Below are positions 55,600 to 63,657 of a DNA stretch of 63,657 nucleotides, piece by piece (within the stretch, counting starts at the first letter, position 1; each line of letters begins with the position of its first letter). The stretch is from Burkholderiaceae bacterium (GTDB lineage Bacteria; Pseudomonadota; Gammaproteobacteria; Burkholderiales; Burkholderiaceae_D): the NCBI GenBank assembly GCA_023653025.1, contig JAMNXS010000008.1, positions 1 to 63,657 of the forward strand. The letters run 5' to 3'. The notes beneath the pieces are model-generated. The model made no database searches. It saw nothing but the letters and a program-made list of their open reading frames with translations, and was not told where the DNA came from. The translations under genes were made by a program, and so were the position numbers.

Positions 55600-55712
55600 G
55601 GTGACGGGCGCGCGTCGGCGCGCATCGCCGACGTCTTGCTGGGTCGCCGGGTCAGCGAATTCGACCCGCGCCGTTCCCTTCCTTCCAACACTCCGGTTGC
55701 CGCGTGACGACA

Positions 55713-57341
55713 ATGGAACTGATCGATTTCTTCGCCTACCTGCTGGTCGCGGCAAAAATCCTCCTGCTCACCGTGGGCATCGGCTTCCTGCTGCTCGGCA
55801 TCGACGACCTGCTCATCGACATCGTCTTCGTGCTTCGATCCCTTTACCGGCGCTCCTTCCTTGCCGGTTGCTACCGCAAGGTCGGCGAGCAAGAGCTCAA
55901 TGCCAAGCCCGAGCAGCCAATTGCGGTGATGATTCCCGCCTGGGATGAATCGGGCGTGATCCGGGCGATGCTGGAGAACACGCTGCGCTCTCTCCGGTAT
56001 GAGGACTACACGCTTTTCGTCGGCGTCTACCCGAACGACCATGCCACGCTGCGCGAGGTCGATGCCGTCTGCGCCGCATCGCCGCGCGTCAGGCGCGTGC
56101 TGGTCGGCCGCCCGGGGCCGACCAGCAAGGCCGATTGTCTCAATGCGATCTACCGAAGAATCCGCGAGAGCGAGGAGCGTTCGGGCATTCGGCACCAGAT
56201 CTTCGTGATGCAGGATTGCGAGGACGTGATCCATCCCTACTGCTACAAGCTCTTCAATTACCTGATACCGCGCAAGGACATGATCCAGCTCCCGGTCGAG
56301 GCGCTGCAATCGGCCTGGTACCAGCCCACCGCGGGCCACTATCTCGACGAATTCGCCCAATCGCACTACAAGGACATGGTGGTGCGCGAGGTGCTCGGCG
56401 GCGGCCTGCCCGCGGCCGGAGTCGGCGCCGCCTTCAGCCGGCGCGCAATGGAGGCGCTCGCCGCAGCCCATGCCGGCGAACCGTTCAGCACCGACACGCT
56501 GACCGAAGACTACGAGCTGGGTTACCGGCTGCATCATGCGAAGCTCAAGCAGGTCTTTGTCCGCTTCCGGCTGCAGCGCACGATGGTGCAGGCACCCGGG
56601 TCTGGCGGCGGCGTGCGGCAGGCTACCCGCACCGAGATCGTGGGCGTGCGCGAGTACTTCCCCGAAAAGCTCGGGCAGGCCGTGCGGCAGAAGTCACGCT
56701 GGGTGCTGGGCATCGCGCTGCAGGGCTGGGCCCAGCTCGGCTGGCACGGCGGCCTCGTCACGCGCTACATGCTGTACCGCGACCGCAAGGCGCTCGCGGG
56801 CAACCTGCTCAACGTCATGGGTTACGTGGTCGTCGCCTTCATGCTGGCGCTGATCGTGGCCGAGTGGCTCGCTCCGGATGAGATGCTGTTCCCGTCCATG
56901 GTCGAGGAGGGTACGCTGCTCTGGTATGTCTTGCTGCTGAACCTGCTGCTGTTTTCCGAGCGGCTGGCGATGCGCGCTTTCTGCGTGCTGCGCGTCCATG
57001 GGCTGATGCAGGCGCTGCTGTCGCTGCCCCGCATGGTCTGGGGCAACGTGATCAACTTCCTCGCCACCTACCGCGCGCTGCGCCTGTACGCCGGACATGT
57101 CTTTCGTGGCCAGCGGCTGCAGTGGGACAAGACCCAGCACCGCTTCCCCGATCAGCAGGCGCTTTCCGCGTACTCGCGCCGGCTCGGCGAGATCCTGCTC
57201 GACATGCGGCTGATCACCGCCGCGCAACTCGCGCAGGCGCTCGAGCGCCAGAAGACCGACCGCAGGCCGCTCGGCGAACTGCTCAGGGAAATGGGATGCG
57301 TCAGTCCGCAGGCGCTCTCCGACGCGCTGTCCGTGCGCTGA
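55713..57341 (+). CDS. nfrB: NfrB-like processive glycosyltransferase with C-terminal MshEN (c-di-GMP-binding-type) domain
   Basis: A 542-residue inner-membrane protein. One membrane segment is near residues 8-30, a GT2 catalytic domain spans about 65-335, two more segments lie near 365-425, and an MshEN domain ends the protein (489-542). The glycosyltransferase motifs are MQDCEDVIHP (DxD-like), LTEDYELGY and QKSRW at 326-330 (QxxRW of processive enzymes). The C-terminus has the paired pattern RLGEILLDMRLITAAQLAQA and LGELLREMGCVS, which in MshE and E. coli NfrB binds c-di-GMP. It is about 200 residues shorter than E. coli NfrB (745). It would polymerise a ManNAc-type sugar. Start is ATG 55713; GTG 55704 is possible. 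Confidence 0.85.
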   Translation: MELIDFFAYLLVAAKILLLTVGIGFLLLGIDDLLIDIVFVLRSLYRRSFLAGCYRKVGEQELNAKPEQPIAVMIPAWDESGVIRAMLENTLRSLRYEDYTLFVGVYPNDHATLREVDAVCAASPRVRRVLVGRPGPTSKADCLNAIYRRIRESEERSGIRHQIFVMQDCEDVIHPYCYKLFNYLIPRKDMIQLPVEALQSAWYQPTAGHYLDEFAQSHYKDMVVREVLGGGLPAAGVGAAFSRRAMEALAAAHAGEPFSTDTLTEDYELGYRLHHAKLKQVFVRFRLQRTMVQAPGSGGGVRQATRTEIVGVREYFPEKLGQAVRQKSRWVLGIALQGWAQLGWHGGLVTRYMLYRDRKALAGNLLNVMGYVVVAFMLALIVAEWLAPDEMLFPSMVEEGTLLWYVLLLNLLLFSERLAMRAFCVLRVHGLMQALLSLPRMVWGNVINFLATYRALRLYAGHVFRGQRLQWDKTQHRFPDQQALSAYSRRLGEILLDMRLITAAQLAQALERQKTDRRPLGELLREMGCVSPQALSDALSVR

Positions 57342-57369
57342 TACCGATCCACGCTATCGAGGCCGACAG

Positions 57370-59838
57370 ATGAACCAAGACATGCTCCGATCGACGCCAG
57401 TGCGTCCGACCCGCCCTCGCCGCGGCACGATCCGCCCGACCGCGCTGCTGCTCGCGCTGTGTACCGCCGGTCTGGCCGCGCCCGCCGCCGTCCATGCCGC
57501 CGCAGCCACCGAACCCGGCTGGATCGAGCGGCAAGTGACCCACTTCCGAGCCTATCCGCGCCTGCACCGTGCGCATCAGGCCATACGCAAGCAGCAATAC
57601 GACGCGGCGGCCGCCGCGCTGCGCGAGTACCTCGCGCTCAAGCCGCGCGACATGGAGGCGCGGCTGCTCTACCTCGACGTGCTGCATCAGCTGAAAGACA
57701 AGGCCACGCTCTCGCGCGAAGCAGCGCTCGTTCTGGCAAGGGATCCGCGCAATGCAAAGGCGCTTGACTACCAGCGGTCGATCGCCATCGAGACGGCGCG
57801 TGCGCAGACGCCGCCGCCAATGCCGGCGCCAGCCGAGCCAACCCCCGAGCCTCCCTCCGTCGCCAATGGGGCACCGTTGGCCGCGCAGCTGAAGCCGCGC
57901 GAAACAAGGCGCGAGACAAAACGCGCAGCGAGTCGCGAGACAAGACGCGAGTCCCGGCACGGTACCGCCCGCGCATTGCCGCACGCCCCGGTCCCCGCCC
58001 TCGCAAGCCGCACGAATGCCGTACCCGCGCAGCCATCGGCGGCAATTCCGGAAGCGATGCCGGAAGCGATGCCGGAAACGATGCCGGAAACGATGCCGGA
58101 AACGATGCCGGAAACGATGCCGGAAACGATGCCGGAAGCGATGCCGTCGTCGGGGCAACCCGGGGACGGCGGCACCCCACCGCTTGTCCCGCGCACGCTG
58201 GACCTGCCCTATGCTGCCTTGAACGAGGGCCGGACCGCCGATGCAGTCGCGCTGTTCCGTCAAATCCTGCAGGATCAACCGTCGGCCACGAACAGCATCG
58301 CGCTTGCGCGCGCCTGTCTGGTGCTGGGCGATGAGGATTGCGCACTGGCCGCCTATGCGGAGGCCGCGCAGGATGAGGCGCAGCGACCATTGGCCGAGCG
58401 CGAGCACGGGAACGTGCTGGCCCAGCTCGGCCGGTTGGACGATGCTTACGCGCACTGGCGGCGTGCCGAACCGGGCGACAACAGCGTCGATCTGCAGCTG
58501 CAGCTGGCCTATGTGGAAGTGCAGGCCGGTGAACTCGAGCGTGCGCGTCTCCGGCTCGAGGTCATCGACGCCGAAGCGCAGTCCCCCGAGCTGCGGATCG
58601 AGCTGTACCGCAGACTGGCGGACCTGCATGGTCGGGCAGGCAATACTGCCGAGGCGGTGCGCTATCTCGAGATGGCACAGCAGATCGTGCCCACGGCATT
58701 CGGCGGCTACCAGCTCGCCCTGTACGCGTTGCAGCGGAAAGATCTCGTCAAGGCCCGGGAATGGCTCGCGCAGGCGCGAGAGCGCGATCCGACCAATCCT
58801 GCGGTGGTCACGCAGCTTGGCTATGTCTGCAAGGAACTCGAGGATCATGCCTGTGCGGTCGATGCCTTCGAGCAGGCCGCGCGCCTTCGCCCGAGGGACG
58901 CCGGCATCCATGGCGAGCTCGGCTATGCATACACCCGCATCAAAAACAATTCGGCAGCGCTGGCGTCATTTCGCAAGGCGATAGACAACCACCTCTCGAC
59001 CTCGGCCGCGGGCGACCGCAGCTACCTGCAGCCGCCGGTGCAGGAGCGCGGTTCGCGGCTGCCTGATGCCGACGTGTACGCGATGCGGCAGCAGGTGCGA
59101 GAAATGAGCCGGGGCCTGCAGTTCAATGCTTACCAGATTTACCGCCCTGGTTCCGACGTCGCGCCGGCCGGCGCCGCGCCCGGCTTCGTCACCGGCGGCG
59201 CGATTCCGTCGCAGGGCGGCATCGAGCTGCTCTACCAGCCGGCCGATCTCGGCTACCGCGACGGCAGGACGCTGCGCTTCTTCGCGCGCACCCTGTGGTC
59301 GAACCAGCCGAAGTCGCTGCAGGTCGATACCGATACGCTGCAAGGGGGCGTTGGCATCGAGTACCGGCCGCTGAGAGGACTGAATGCCTACCTGAGCGCC
59401 GAGCGACTGATTAAGATCGGCGACCGCTCGCAGGACAACACGCTGCTGCGCGCCAGCTGGAGCTACAGCGACGGCTACGACATGAAGCCCGGGCTCAGCT
59501 CATGGAACCACACCGTTGCGTATGCGGACGTGGGCTATCTGCTAGAAAACAGCCGCACGCGCTCAGTGTACGCCGAGCTGCGGCAGGGGCGCAGCTACAA
59601 CTGGAACGACAGGGCCATGATCACGCCGCACCTGACGCTGGTCGGCCGCGCGCAGCAGCCGGATCCGCAGGGATTCTCTTATGCGGAGTTGGGGGGCGGC
59701 GTGTCGTGGAAATGGCTGTTCAACGAGACGGTACACTCCGCCCCGCGCTCGTCGTTCGAGCTCACGCTGCAGTACCGGCAGCCGCTGGATAAGGATCGCA
59801 GTTCGGGATGGGTGATGATCGGGGTGCTGAGATACTGA
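57370..59838 (+). CDS. nfrA: NfrA-like outer-membrane protein (TPR plus C-terminal barrel domain)
   Basis: An 822-residue protein with a long signal peptide (cleavage near residue 45, AAVHA). TPR-like repeats occur in about residues 60-140 and 275-570. A low-complexity linker lies between them, with Arg-Glu-Thr repeats and eight copies of the 4-residue unit Pro-Glu-(Ala/Thr)-Met at 227-258. From about residue 600 the NfrA C-terminal domain (LYQPADLGYRDGRTLRFFAR, GIEYRPLRGLNAYLSAERLI) resembles the E. coli N4 receptor protein A barrel-type region. It should export the glycan made by the NfrB-like protein and expose it on the surface, and could also be a phage receptor. It starts 28 bp after nfrB. 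Confidence 0.82.
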   Translation: MNQDMLRSTPVRPTRPRRGTIRPTALLLALCTAGLAAPAAVHAAAATEPGWIERQVTHFRAYPRLHRAHQAIRKQQYDAAAAALREYLALKPRDMEARLLYLDVLHQLKDKATLSREAALVLARDPRNAKALDYQRSIAIETARAQTPPPMPAPAEPTPEPPSVANGAPLAAQLKPRETRRETKRAASRETRRESRHGTARALPHAPVPALASRTNAVPAQPSAAIPEAMPEAMPETMPETMPETMPETMPETMPEAMPSSGQPGDGGTPPLVPRTLDLPYAALNEGRTADAVALFRQILQDQPSATNSIALARACLVLGDEDCALAAYAEAAQDEAQRPLAEREHGNVLAQLGRLDDAYAHWRRAEPGDNSVDLQLQLAYVEVQAGELERARLRLEVIDAEAQSPELRIELYRRLADLHGRAGNTAEAVRYLEMAQQIVPTAFGGYQLALYALQRKDLVKAREWLAQARERDPTNPAVVTQLGYVCKELEDHACAVDAFEQAARLRPRDAGIHGELGYAYTRIKNNSAALASFRKAIDNHLSTSAAGDRSYLQPPVQERGSRLPDADVYAMRQQVREMSRGLQFNAYQIYRPGSDVAPAGAAPGFVTGGAIPSQGGIELLYQPADLGYRDGRTLRFFARTLWSNQPKSLQVDTDTLQGGVGIEYRPLRGLNAYLSAERLIKIGDRSQDNTLLRASWSYSDGYDMKPGLSSWNHTVAYADVGYLLENSRTRSVYAELRQGRSYNWNDRAMITPHLTLVGRAQQPDPQGFSYAELGGGVSWKWLFNETVHSAPRSSFELTLQYRQPLDKDRSSGWVMIGVLRY
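58048..58143 (+). repeat. Short tandem repeat in nfrA (8 x 12 bp)
   Basis: Eight copies of a 12-bp unit (CCGGAAACGATG or CCGGAAGCGATG) encode repeated Pro-Glu-(Thr/Ala)-Met. The unit is a multiple of three, so gain or loss of copies would change the linker length in steps of four residues without a frameshift. Confidence 0.9.
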
Positions 59839-59899
59839 GGGCAGGCTGGACTCGGTTCTGGAGGGAGACTGCCTGCGCCAGCTCCGTCGTGCAGCGGGT

Positions 59900-60709
59900 T
59901 TACAGCGCCGGAGCCCCGACGATCCACCCTTCCAGCCCGTCATGCGGCGGCAGCCCGTAGTCGCTGTCGCGCCGCTGCCAGGCCCATGCGGCCATCAGCG
60001 CGCACAGCGCCGCATCGAGCAGGTCGCCGCTGCCGTCGTCGAGCAGTTGCCGCCGGAAGCGGCCCGCATCCAGCTTCACCTGCTGCGGGTAGTCGCCGCG
60101 CTCGACGGCCTTGACGATGGTCAGCCGTGCCGCGCGCCGTTCCGGCGTCTGCCGCGCCGGCGCGTCGTTCTTGTAGGAGGCTTTGGTGATGCCGCGCGCC
60201 ACCAGCCCGGGGTAGGCTTCGAGTGCGATGCGCGTCGGGTCGCCTGCGTGCATGAACGGAATGTGCACGCCGCCCTCGAGCAGCAGCGGCGCGCCGGCGT
60301 GCAGCATGTAGGCCACCGGCGGGTTTACCCATTTCATCGACGACGATGAGCCGGCTGGCAGGTCGCTGGCGCGGTGGATGAATTTCGAGCCCACGGGGCG
60401 CGCATCGCAGACGGCTTTGAAATGCTCGCGCAGTTGCGCGCGCTCGAGCGAAGATACATGCCGGATCAGCGCCGGCCACTCGGTGGGCCAGCCGAGCAGG
60501 TCGATCAGCTCGCGCGCGAAGGAGAACGGAAAATCGAAGCCGCCCAGCCACGGGCCCGGCTGGCGCAGCCAGTCGGCAAAGCTCGCGAAATCATGCAGCA
60601 CGAGCAGGCTGTCGAGAACCAGGGTGTCGCCGGCCAGATGGCCGGACGCGATGGTGATGCCTTTGGCGCGGCGCGGCGCCGACGTGAAGTCGACGCCGTG
60701 CAGGCGCAT
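59900..60709 (-). CDS. DUF429-family protein
   Basis: A 269-residue protein with the DUF429 pattern: MRLHGVDFTSAP at the N-terminus, GGFDFPFSFARELIDLLGWP, then EAYPGLVARGIT and DLLDAALCALMAAWAW near the C-terminus. The family has an RNase H-like fold with conserved acidic residues and is of unknown biochemical role. It starts 10 bp past the minE stop on the same strand, so it may be transcribed with minCDE. A longer start at 60733 would overlap minE. It converges with nfrA. Confidence 0.85.
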   Translation of the reverse strand: MRLHGVDFTSAPRRAKGITIASGHLAGDTLVLDSLLVLHDFASFADWLRQPGPWLGGFDFPFSFARELIDLLGWPTEWPALIRHVSSLERAQLREHFKAVCDARPVGSKFIHRASDLPAGSSSSMKWVNPPVAYMLHAGAPLLLEGGVHIPFMHAGDPTRIALEAYPGLVARGITKASYKNDAPARQTPERRAARLTIVKAVERGDYPQQVKLDAGRFRRQLLDDGSGDLLDAALCALMAAWAWQRRDSDYGLPPHDGLEGWIVGAPAL

Positions 60710-60719
60710 CGATGCGTCG

Positions 60720-60977
60720 TCAGTTGCTGGCATCCGGCAGCACGACGTTCACATCGAGCACTTCGAGATTGCCCTGCTTGTCGAGCGAGATCTTGATGTC
60801 TTCCGGGTTGACCTTTACGTACTTCGAGATCACTTCGATCAGCTCGCGGTGCAGGGCCGGCATGAAGTCGGGGCCGCTGTTGATGTGCCGCTCGCGCGCG
60901 ATGATGATCTGCAGCCTTTCCTTCGCGGTGCTGGCCGACTGTTTCTTGCTGTTGAACAGGAAGGAGAGCAGGTCCAT
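60720..60977 (-). CDS. minE: Cell division topological specificity factor MinE
   Basis: An 85-residue protein, the standard MinE length. It begins [20 protein letters not shown] (membrane-targeting helix), then [11 protein letters not shown], the segment that contacts MinD and stimulates its ATPase, and a C-terminal topological domain. It drives MinCD oscillation. It begins 1 bp after the minD stop. Confidence 0.97.
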   Translation of the reverse strand: MDLLSFLFNSKKQSASTAKERLQIIIARERHINSGPDFMPALHRELIEVISKYVKVNPEDIKISLDKQGNLEVLDVNVVLPDASN

Positions 60978-60978
60978 C

Positions 60979-61794
60979 TCATTTGCCTCCGAAGATGCGC
61001 GCCAGCAGGCCCGGCTTTTCATATTCGGCGAAGCGCAGCGGACGGTCCTCGCCGAGGAAGCGCGCGACCACGTCCTTGTACGCCTCGGAGACATCGCTAC
61101 CGTCGATATGCACGGCCGGCGTGCCCTGGTTCGACGCGTGCAGCACCGACTCGGACTCGGGGATGATGCCCAGCAGCGGGATGCGCAAGATCTCCTGCAC
61201 GTCTTCATAGGAAAGCATCTCGCCGGCCTCGACCCGCTTCGGCGAGTAGCGCGTGATCAGCAGGTGTTCCCTGACCGGCTCGGCGCCGGTCTGCGCGCGG
61301 CGCGACTTGGCCTGGATGATGCCGAGGATGCGGTCCGAGTCGCGCACCGACGAGACTTCCGGGTTGGTCACGATCACGGCCTCGTCGGCGAAGGTCAACG
61401 CCATTACCGCGCCGCGCTCGATGCCGGCCGGCGAGTCGCAGACGATGTATTCGAATCCCGTCGCTTTCAGCTCGTCGAGGATGCGCTCGACGCCGTCCTC
61501 GGTCAGCGCATCCTTGTCGCGGGTCTGCGAAGCGGGCAGCACGAACAGGTTGTCGCAGTGCTTGTCCTTGATCAGCGCCTGCGTCAGGGAGGCCTCGCGG
61601 TTGATCACGTTGATCATGTCGTACACGACGCGGCGCTCGCAGCCCATGATCAGGTCGAGGTTGCGCAGGCCGACGTCGAAGTCGATCACGGCGGTCTTGT
61701 GGCCGCGCAGCGCGAGGCCCGACGCGAAACTGGCGCTGGACGTGGTCTTGCCCACGCCGCCTTTGCCGGATGTAACGACGATGATTTTTGTCAC
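60979..61794 (-). CDS. minD: Septum site-determining ATPase MinD
   Basis: A 271-residue deviant-Walker ATPase with [16 protein letters not shown] (Lys11 and Lys16), [18 protein letters not shown], and the C-terminal amphipathic membrane-binding helix [12 protein letters not shown]. It recruits MinC and MinE to the membrane. It lies 51 bp after minC. Confidence 0.98.
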   Translation of the reverse strand: MTKIIVVTSGKGGVGKTTSSASFASGLALRGHKTAVIDFDVGLRNLDLIMGCERRVVYDMINVINREASLTQALIKDKHCDNLFVLPASQTRDKDALTEDGVERILDELKATGFEYIVCDSPAGIERGAVMALTFADEAVIVTNPEVSSVRDSDRILGIIQAKSRRAQTGAEPVREHLLITRYSPKRVEAGEMLSYEDVQEILRIPLLGIIPESESVLHASNQGTPAVHIDGSDVSEAYKDVVARFLGEDRPLRFAEYEKPGLLARIFGGK

Positions 61795-61845
61795 GAAAAA
61801 CTCCTTGTCTGAGTTCGTCTGTTTACGGGAAATGGGTGGTGCGAA

Positions 61846-62670
61846 TTACCTGAGCGGTATGGCCAGCGATTCCAGGCGGTCGTCCCTGAGGCGCACCTGC
61901 ACGGGCTTGCCGGCCAAATCTTTCGGCCAGCCGTCGTCGAAGGTGCGGTAGACGCCGGCGATCGATACCAGCTCGGCTTCCATAGCGACCGAAAAAATGC
62001 GCGCGCCGACATGGCCGGAGGCCCCGGCCAGCGCACGTCCGCGCAGCGGCGCGTAGATGTGGATGCTGCCGTCGGCGATCACCTCGGCGCCGGCATTCAC
62101 GGTGGCCATCACGACCAGGTCGGCGCCGCGCGCGTAGACCCGCTGGCCGCTGCGCACCGGCGTGTCGATGATCATCGTGGTGGCTGACGCCGCAGGCTGC
62201 GGCGCCGCCCGGGCAGCCGGTTCGGCCGCCGATGCAGCAGCAGGGGCCGCAGGAGCAGGAGGGGCCGGAGGAGCAGACGGCGGCGCGACGGGCTCAGCCC
62301 TGGGCGGCGACGGCGGCGGCGTCAGCTCGAATGGCCGCGGCTGCTCGAGGCCGTCGATCGACAGGCCGTGGGCGCGGATCTCGGCTTCCAGCGATGCCGG
62401 CGCGTTGCGCACCGCCACCGGGTTCAGCCGGTGCGATTTGAACAGCGCAATCAGGGCCGGCCAGTCGATGCTTCCCGGTGCAGGCGGCGGCAGCAGGTTG
62501 CCCAGATCGAGCAGCGTGAATTCGTCTTCGAAGTAGTCCGGCGTGCCGCCGGTGATCTGCGCCAGCGCAGAGGACAGCGCGGCCTGGTCTGAGTCGCCCA
62601 GCAGGGCGGCCACGGCGACCACAGTGGAAATCTTGATCTCCAGGGGTTTCCTGGCTTGGTGTGTAGGCAT
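61846..62670 (-). CDS. minC: Septum site-determining protein MinC
   Basis: A 274-residue division inhibitor that blocks FtsZ assembly away from midcell. The N-terminal domain (1-105) contacts FtsZ, and the C-terminal beta-helix (about 170-274) has [20 protein letters not shown] and [17 protein letters not shown]. The linker at about 115-165 is very rich in Pro and Ala, longer than the E. coli one (231 residues total). The ATG at 62670 ([14 protein letters not shown]) is chosen. Confidence 0.95.
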   Translation of the reverse strand: MPTHQARKPLEIKISTVVAVAALLGDSDQAALSSALAQITGGTPDYFEDEFTLLDLGNLLPPPAPGSIDWPALIALFKSHRLNPVAVRNAPASLEAEIRAHGLSIDGLEQPRPFELTPPPSPPRAEPVAPPSAPPAPPAPAAPAAASAAEPAARAAPQPAASATTMIIDTPVRSGQRVYARGADLVVMATVNAGAEVIADGSIHIYAPLRGRALAGASGHVGARIFSVAMEAELVSIAGVYRTFDDGWPKDLAGKPVQVRLRDDRLESLAIPLR

Positions 62671-62721
62671 ACGGTCCCGGCAGTGACAGCCGACGAGCGC
62701 CGCAAGGCGCCATCGGGGCAA

Positions 62722-63036
62722 GGCCTTGCTTGCCGCGCCGTATTATACCCGCGGCGCATTCCCTGACCGCAGTCAGACTGACTGTCGCGACAGGCTGACG
62801 ACGGACAAGATGCCGCTTCGGCAATCCGGCAATTCGGCGTAGAGGCGCTGGCGCAGAGCGGCGCGGGCAGCCGCCGGCGCGGCCGCGCTGCGGCGGCTGT
62901 CCAAGGCGCACGCAAGGCGCACGCAAGGCGCACGAGCGGCTTTGTGCGATGTCAAAGAGGGGGCTTTTTCGGATGACAAACTGGCCCGGACAGCCGTCTC
63001 AATCCATCGTTCTACAGAATCCGAAGGAGCAGCAAG
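62722..63036. other. Gene-free divergent region between minC and the phasin gene
   Basis: The 315 bp hold no coding frame of note. An 11-bp unit (CAAGGCGCACG) occurs three times in tandem at 62902-62934. A CCGAAGGAGC ribosome-binding site for the phasin lies at about 63020-63030. Promoters for both flanking genes should be here but no clear -35/-10 pair was identified. Confidence 0.5.
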
Positions 63037-63657
63037 ATGCCCAGAATGCAGCACACCATGGTGGTCGATATCGTGCAGTACCAGCTGGACGCTTCCATTC
63101 ACCTCGCTGACGCCGTCTTCTCCGGCACGGAAAAAATCGACCGGGCGATGCTGGACGTGACGCACCAGGCGGTCGATGGGCAACTGAAATTCGCTCGCGC
63201 CGTCGCCGACATGCGCGACCCCGGAAAAATGGCCGACCTGCGGGTGGCCATTGCCGCGCGCCCTGAAAAAGCGATGCTCTGCCAGCAGCAGATCATGGCC
63301 GCGATGGTCGAGATGCAGGCCGAGTTCGGCAGGTCGATCCGCAATTACATGGACAGGATGAGCGCCACGGCCGCCAGCGAGGCCGACGATGCATCACGGC
63401 AGCCCGCCGCCGGAGGGGCGCAGGCTCAGGCGCAGGCGCAGGTCCAGGCGCAGAATCTGATGAGCCACCCGTTGTCCGGCATGATCTCGGTCTGGGAGCA
63501 GGCCTTCCGCGAGGCGACGCGGCTGGCAAATCAGAACATGATGGTCGCCCGCAGCAATGTGGAAAACGCCGCCCATGCAGCCGGCGAGGCGATGGCGCGG
63601 TCGATGGAAGCGGGCGGCGTCAACGGCCATGCGCATGGAACGCAGAAGGCGCGGGCC
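63037..63657 (+). CDS. Phasin-family protein (3' end outside window)
   Basis: The visible 207 residues begin MPRMQHTMVVDIVQYQLDAS and contain the helical phasin pattern: AVFSGTEKIDRAMLDVTHQA, AARPEKAMLCQQQIMAAMVE and VENAAHAAGEAMARSMEA. Phasins coat polyhydroxyalkanoate granules. An Ala/Gln-rich linker with a repeated AQ pattern lies around residues 128-143. There is no stop codon before the window end, so the gene continues beyond. A GAAGGAGC site precedes the ATG. Confidence 0.8.
   Translation, partial: MPRMQHTMVVDIVQYQLDASIHLADAVFSGTEKIDRAMLDVTHQAVDGQLKFARAVADMRDPGKMADLRVAIAARPEKAMLCQQQIMAAMVEMQAEFGRSIRNYMDRMSATAASEADDASRQPAAGGAQAQAQAQVQAQNLMSHPLSGMISVWEQAFREATRLANQNMMVARSNVENAAHAAGEAMARSMEAGGVNGHAHGTQKARA

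Overview
The window is a GC-rich (roughly 63-66% by eye) stretch of a betaproteobacterial chromosome, most likely order Burkholderiales and possibly Oxalobacteraceae. The taxonomic call rests on gene neighbourhoods (gloB-methyltransferase-rnhA-dnaQ-tRNA-Val, fabI/yejABEF/mltD, minCDE, a phasin) and codon style; it is an inference, because no database could be searched. Nothing in the window marks it as a plasmid or prophage.

Layout. 1-8.3 kb: the tail of a LuxR-type regulator, then rpiA, an iron-trafficking protein, argA, hrpA, dcd and a LysR regulator. 8.5-19.0 kb: twelve co-directional genes for aromatic catabolism: two-subunit hydroquinone dioxygenase, semialdehyde dehydrogenase, maleylacetate reductase, a five-gene branched-chain-type ABC importer, an intradiol (hydroxyquinol-type) dioxygenase, a YciI-like protein and a Rieske ferredoxin. 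Hydroquinone and hydroxyquinol would both drain to maleylacetate and 3-oxoadipate. 19.0-25.4 kb: a proline-rich protein with eukaryotic-style motifs, an Orn/Lys/Arg decarboxylase, folA, thyA, and a two-gene unit encoding a small secreted-looking protein and a SycD/LcrH-type type III secretion chaperone, with no secretion apparatus in view.

25.4-35.5 kb: an MsbA-like exporter, an att-type ABC system (ATPase, fused permease, AttH-like lipocalin), selD beside an apparent remnant of an EgtB/SenA-like gene, rhlE with a long leader, and fabI. 35.7-41.2 kb: yejABEF peptide importer. 41.2-52.4 kb: mltD, gloB, a methyltransferase, rnhA, dnaQ, tRNA-Val(CAC), a lipocalin, a YgiQ radical-SAM protein, a secreted nuclease, and a BON-SRPBCC membrane protein with a coiled-coil partner. 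52.4-59.8 kb: acetoacetyl-CoA synthetase, then wecB-nfrB-nfrA, which resembles the phage N4 receptor glycan pathway. 59.9-63.7 kb: a DUF429 protein, minCDE and a phasin running off the end.

Two repeat families stand out. Family A is a 31-33 bp sequence seen singly, as inverted pairs, bracketing a 6 x 30 bp tandem array, and inside a 3 x 75 bp array. Family B is a palindromic element that, at two sites, lies in frame inside coding sequence (a LivM-like permease and the signal-peptide region of the AttH-like protein). The strongest leads are the type III secretion-like orphan genes, the surface-glycan operon with a predicted c-di-GMP-binding domain, and the in-frame palindromic elements.
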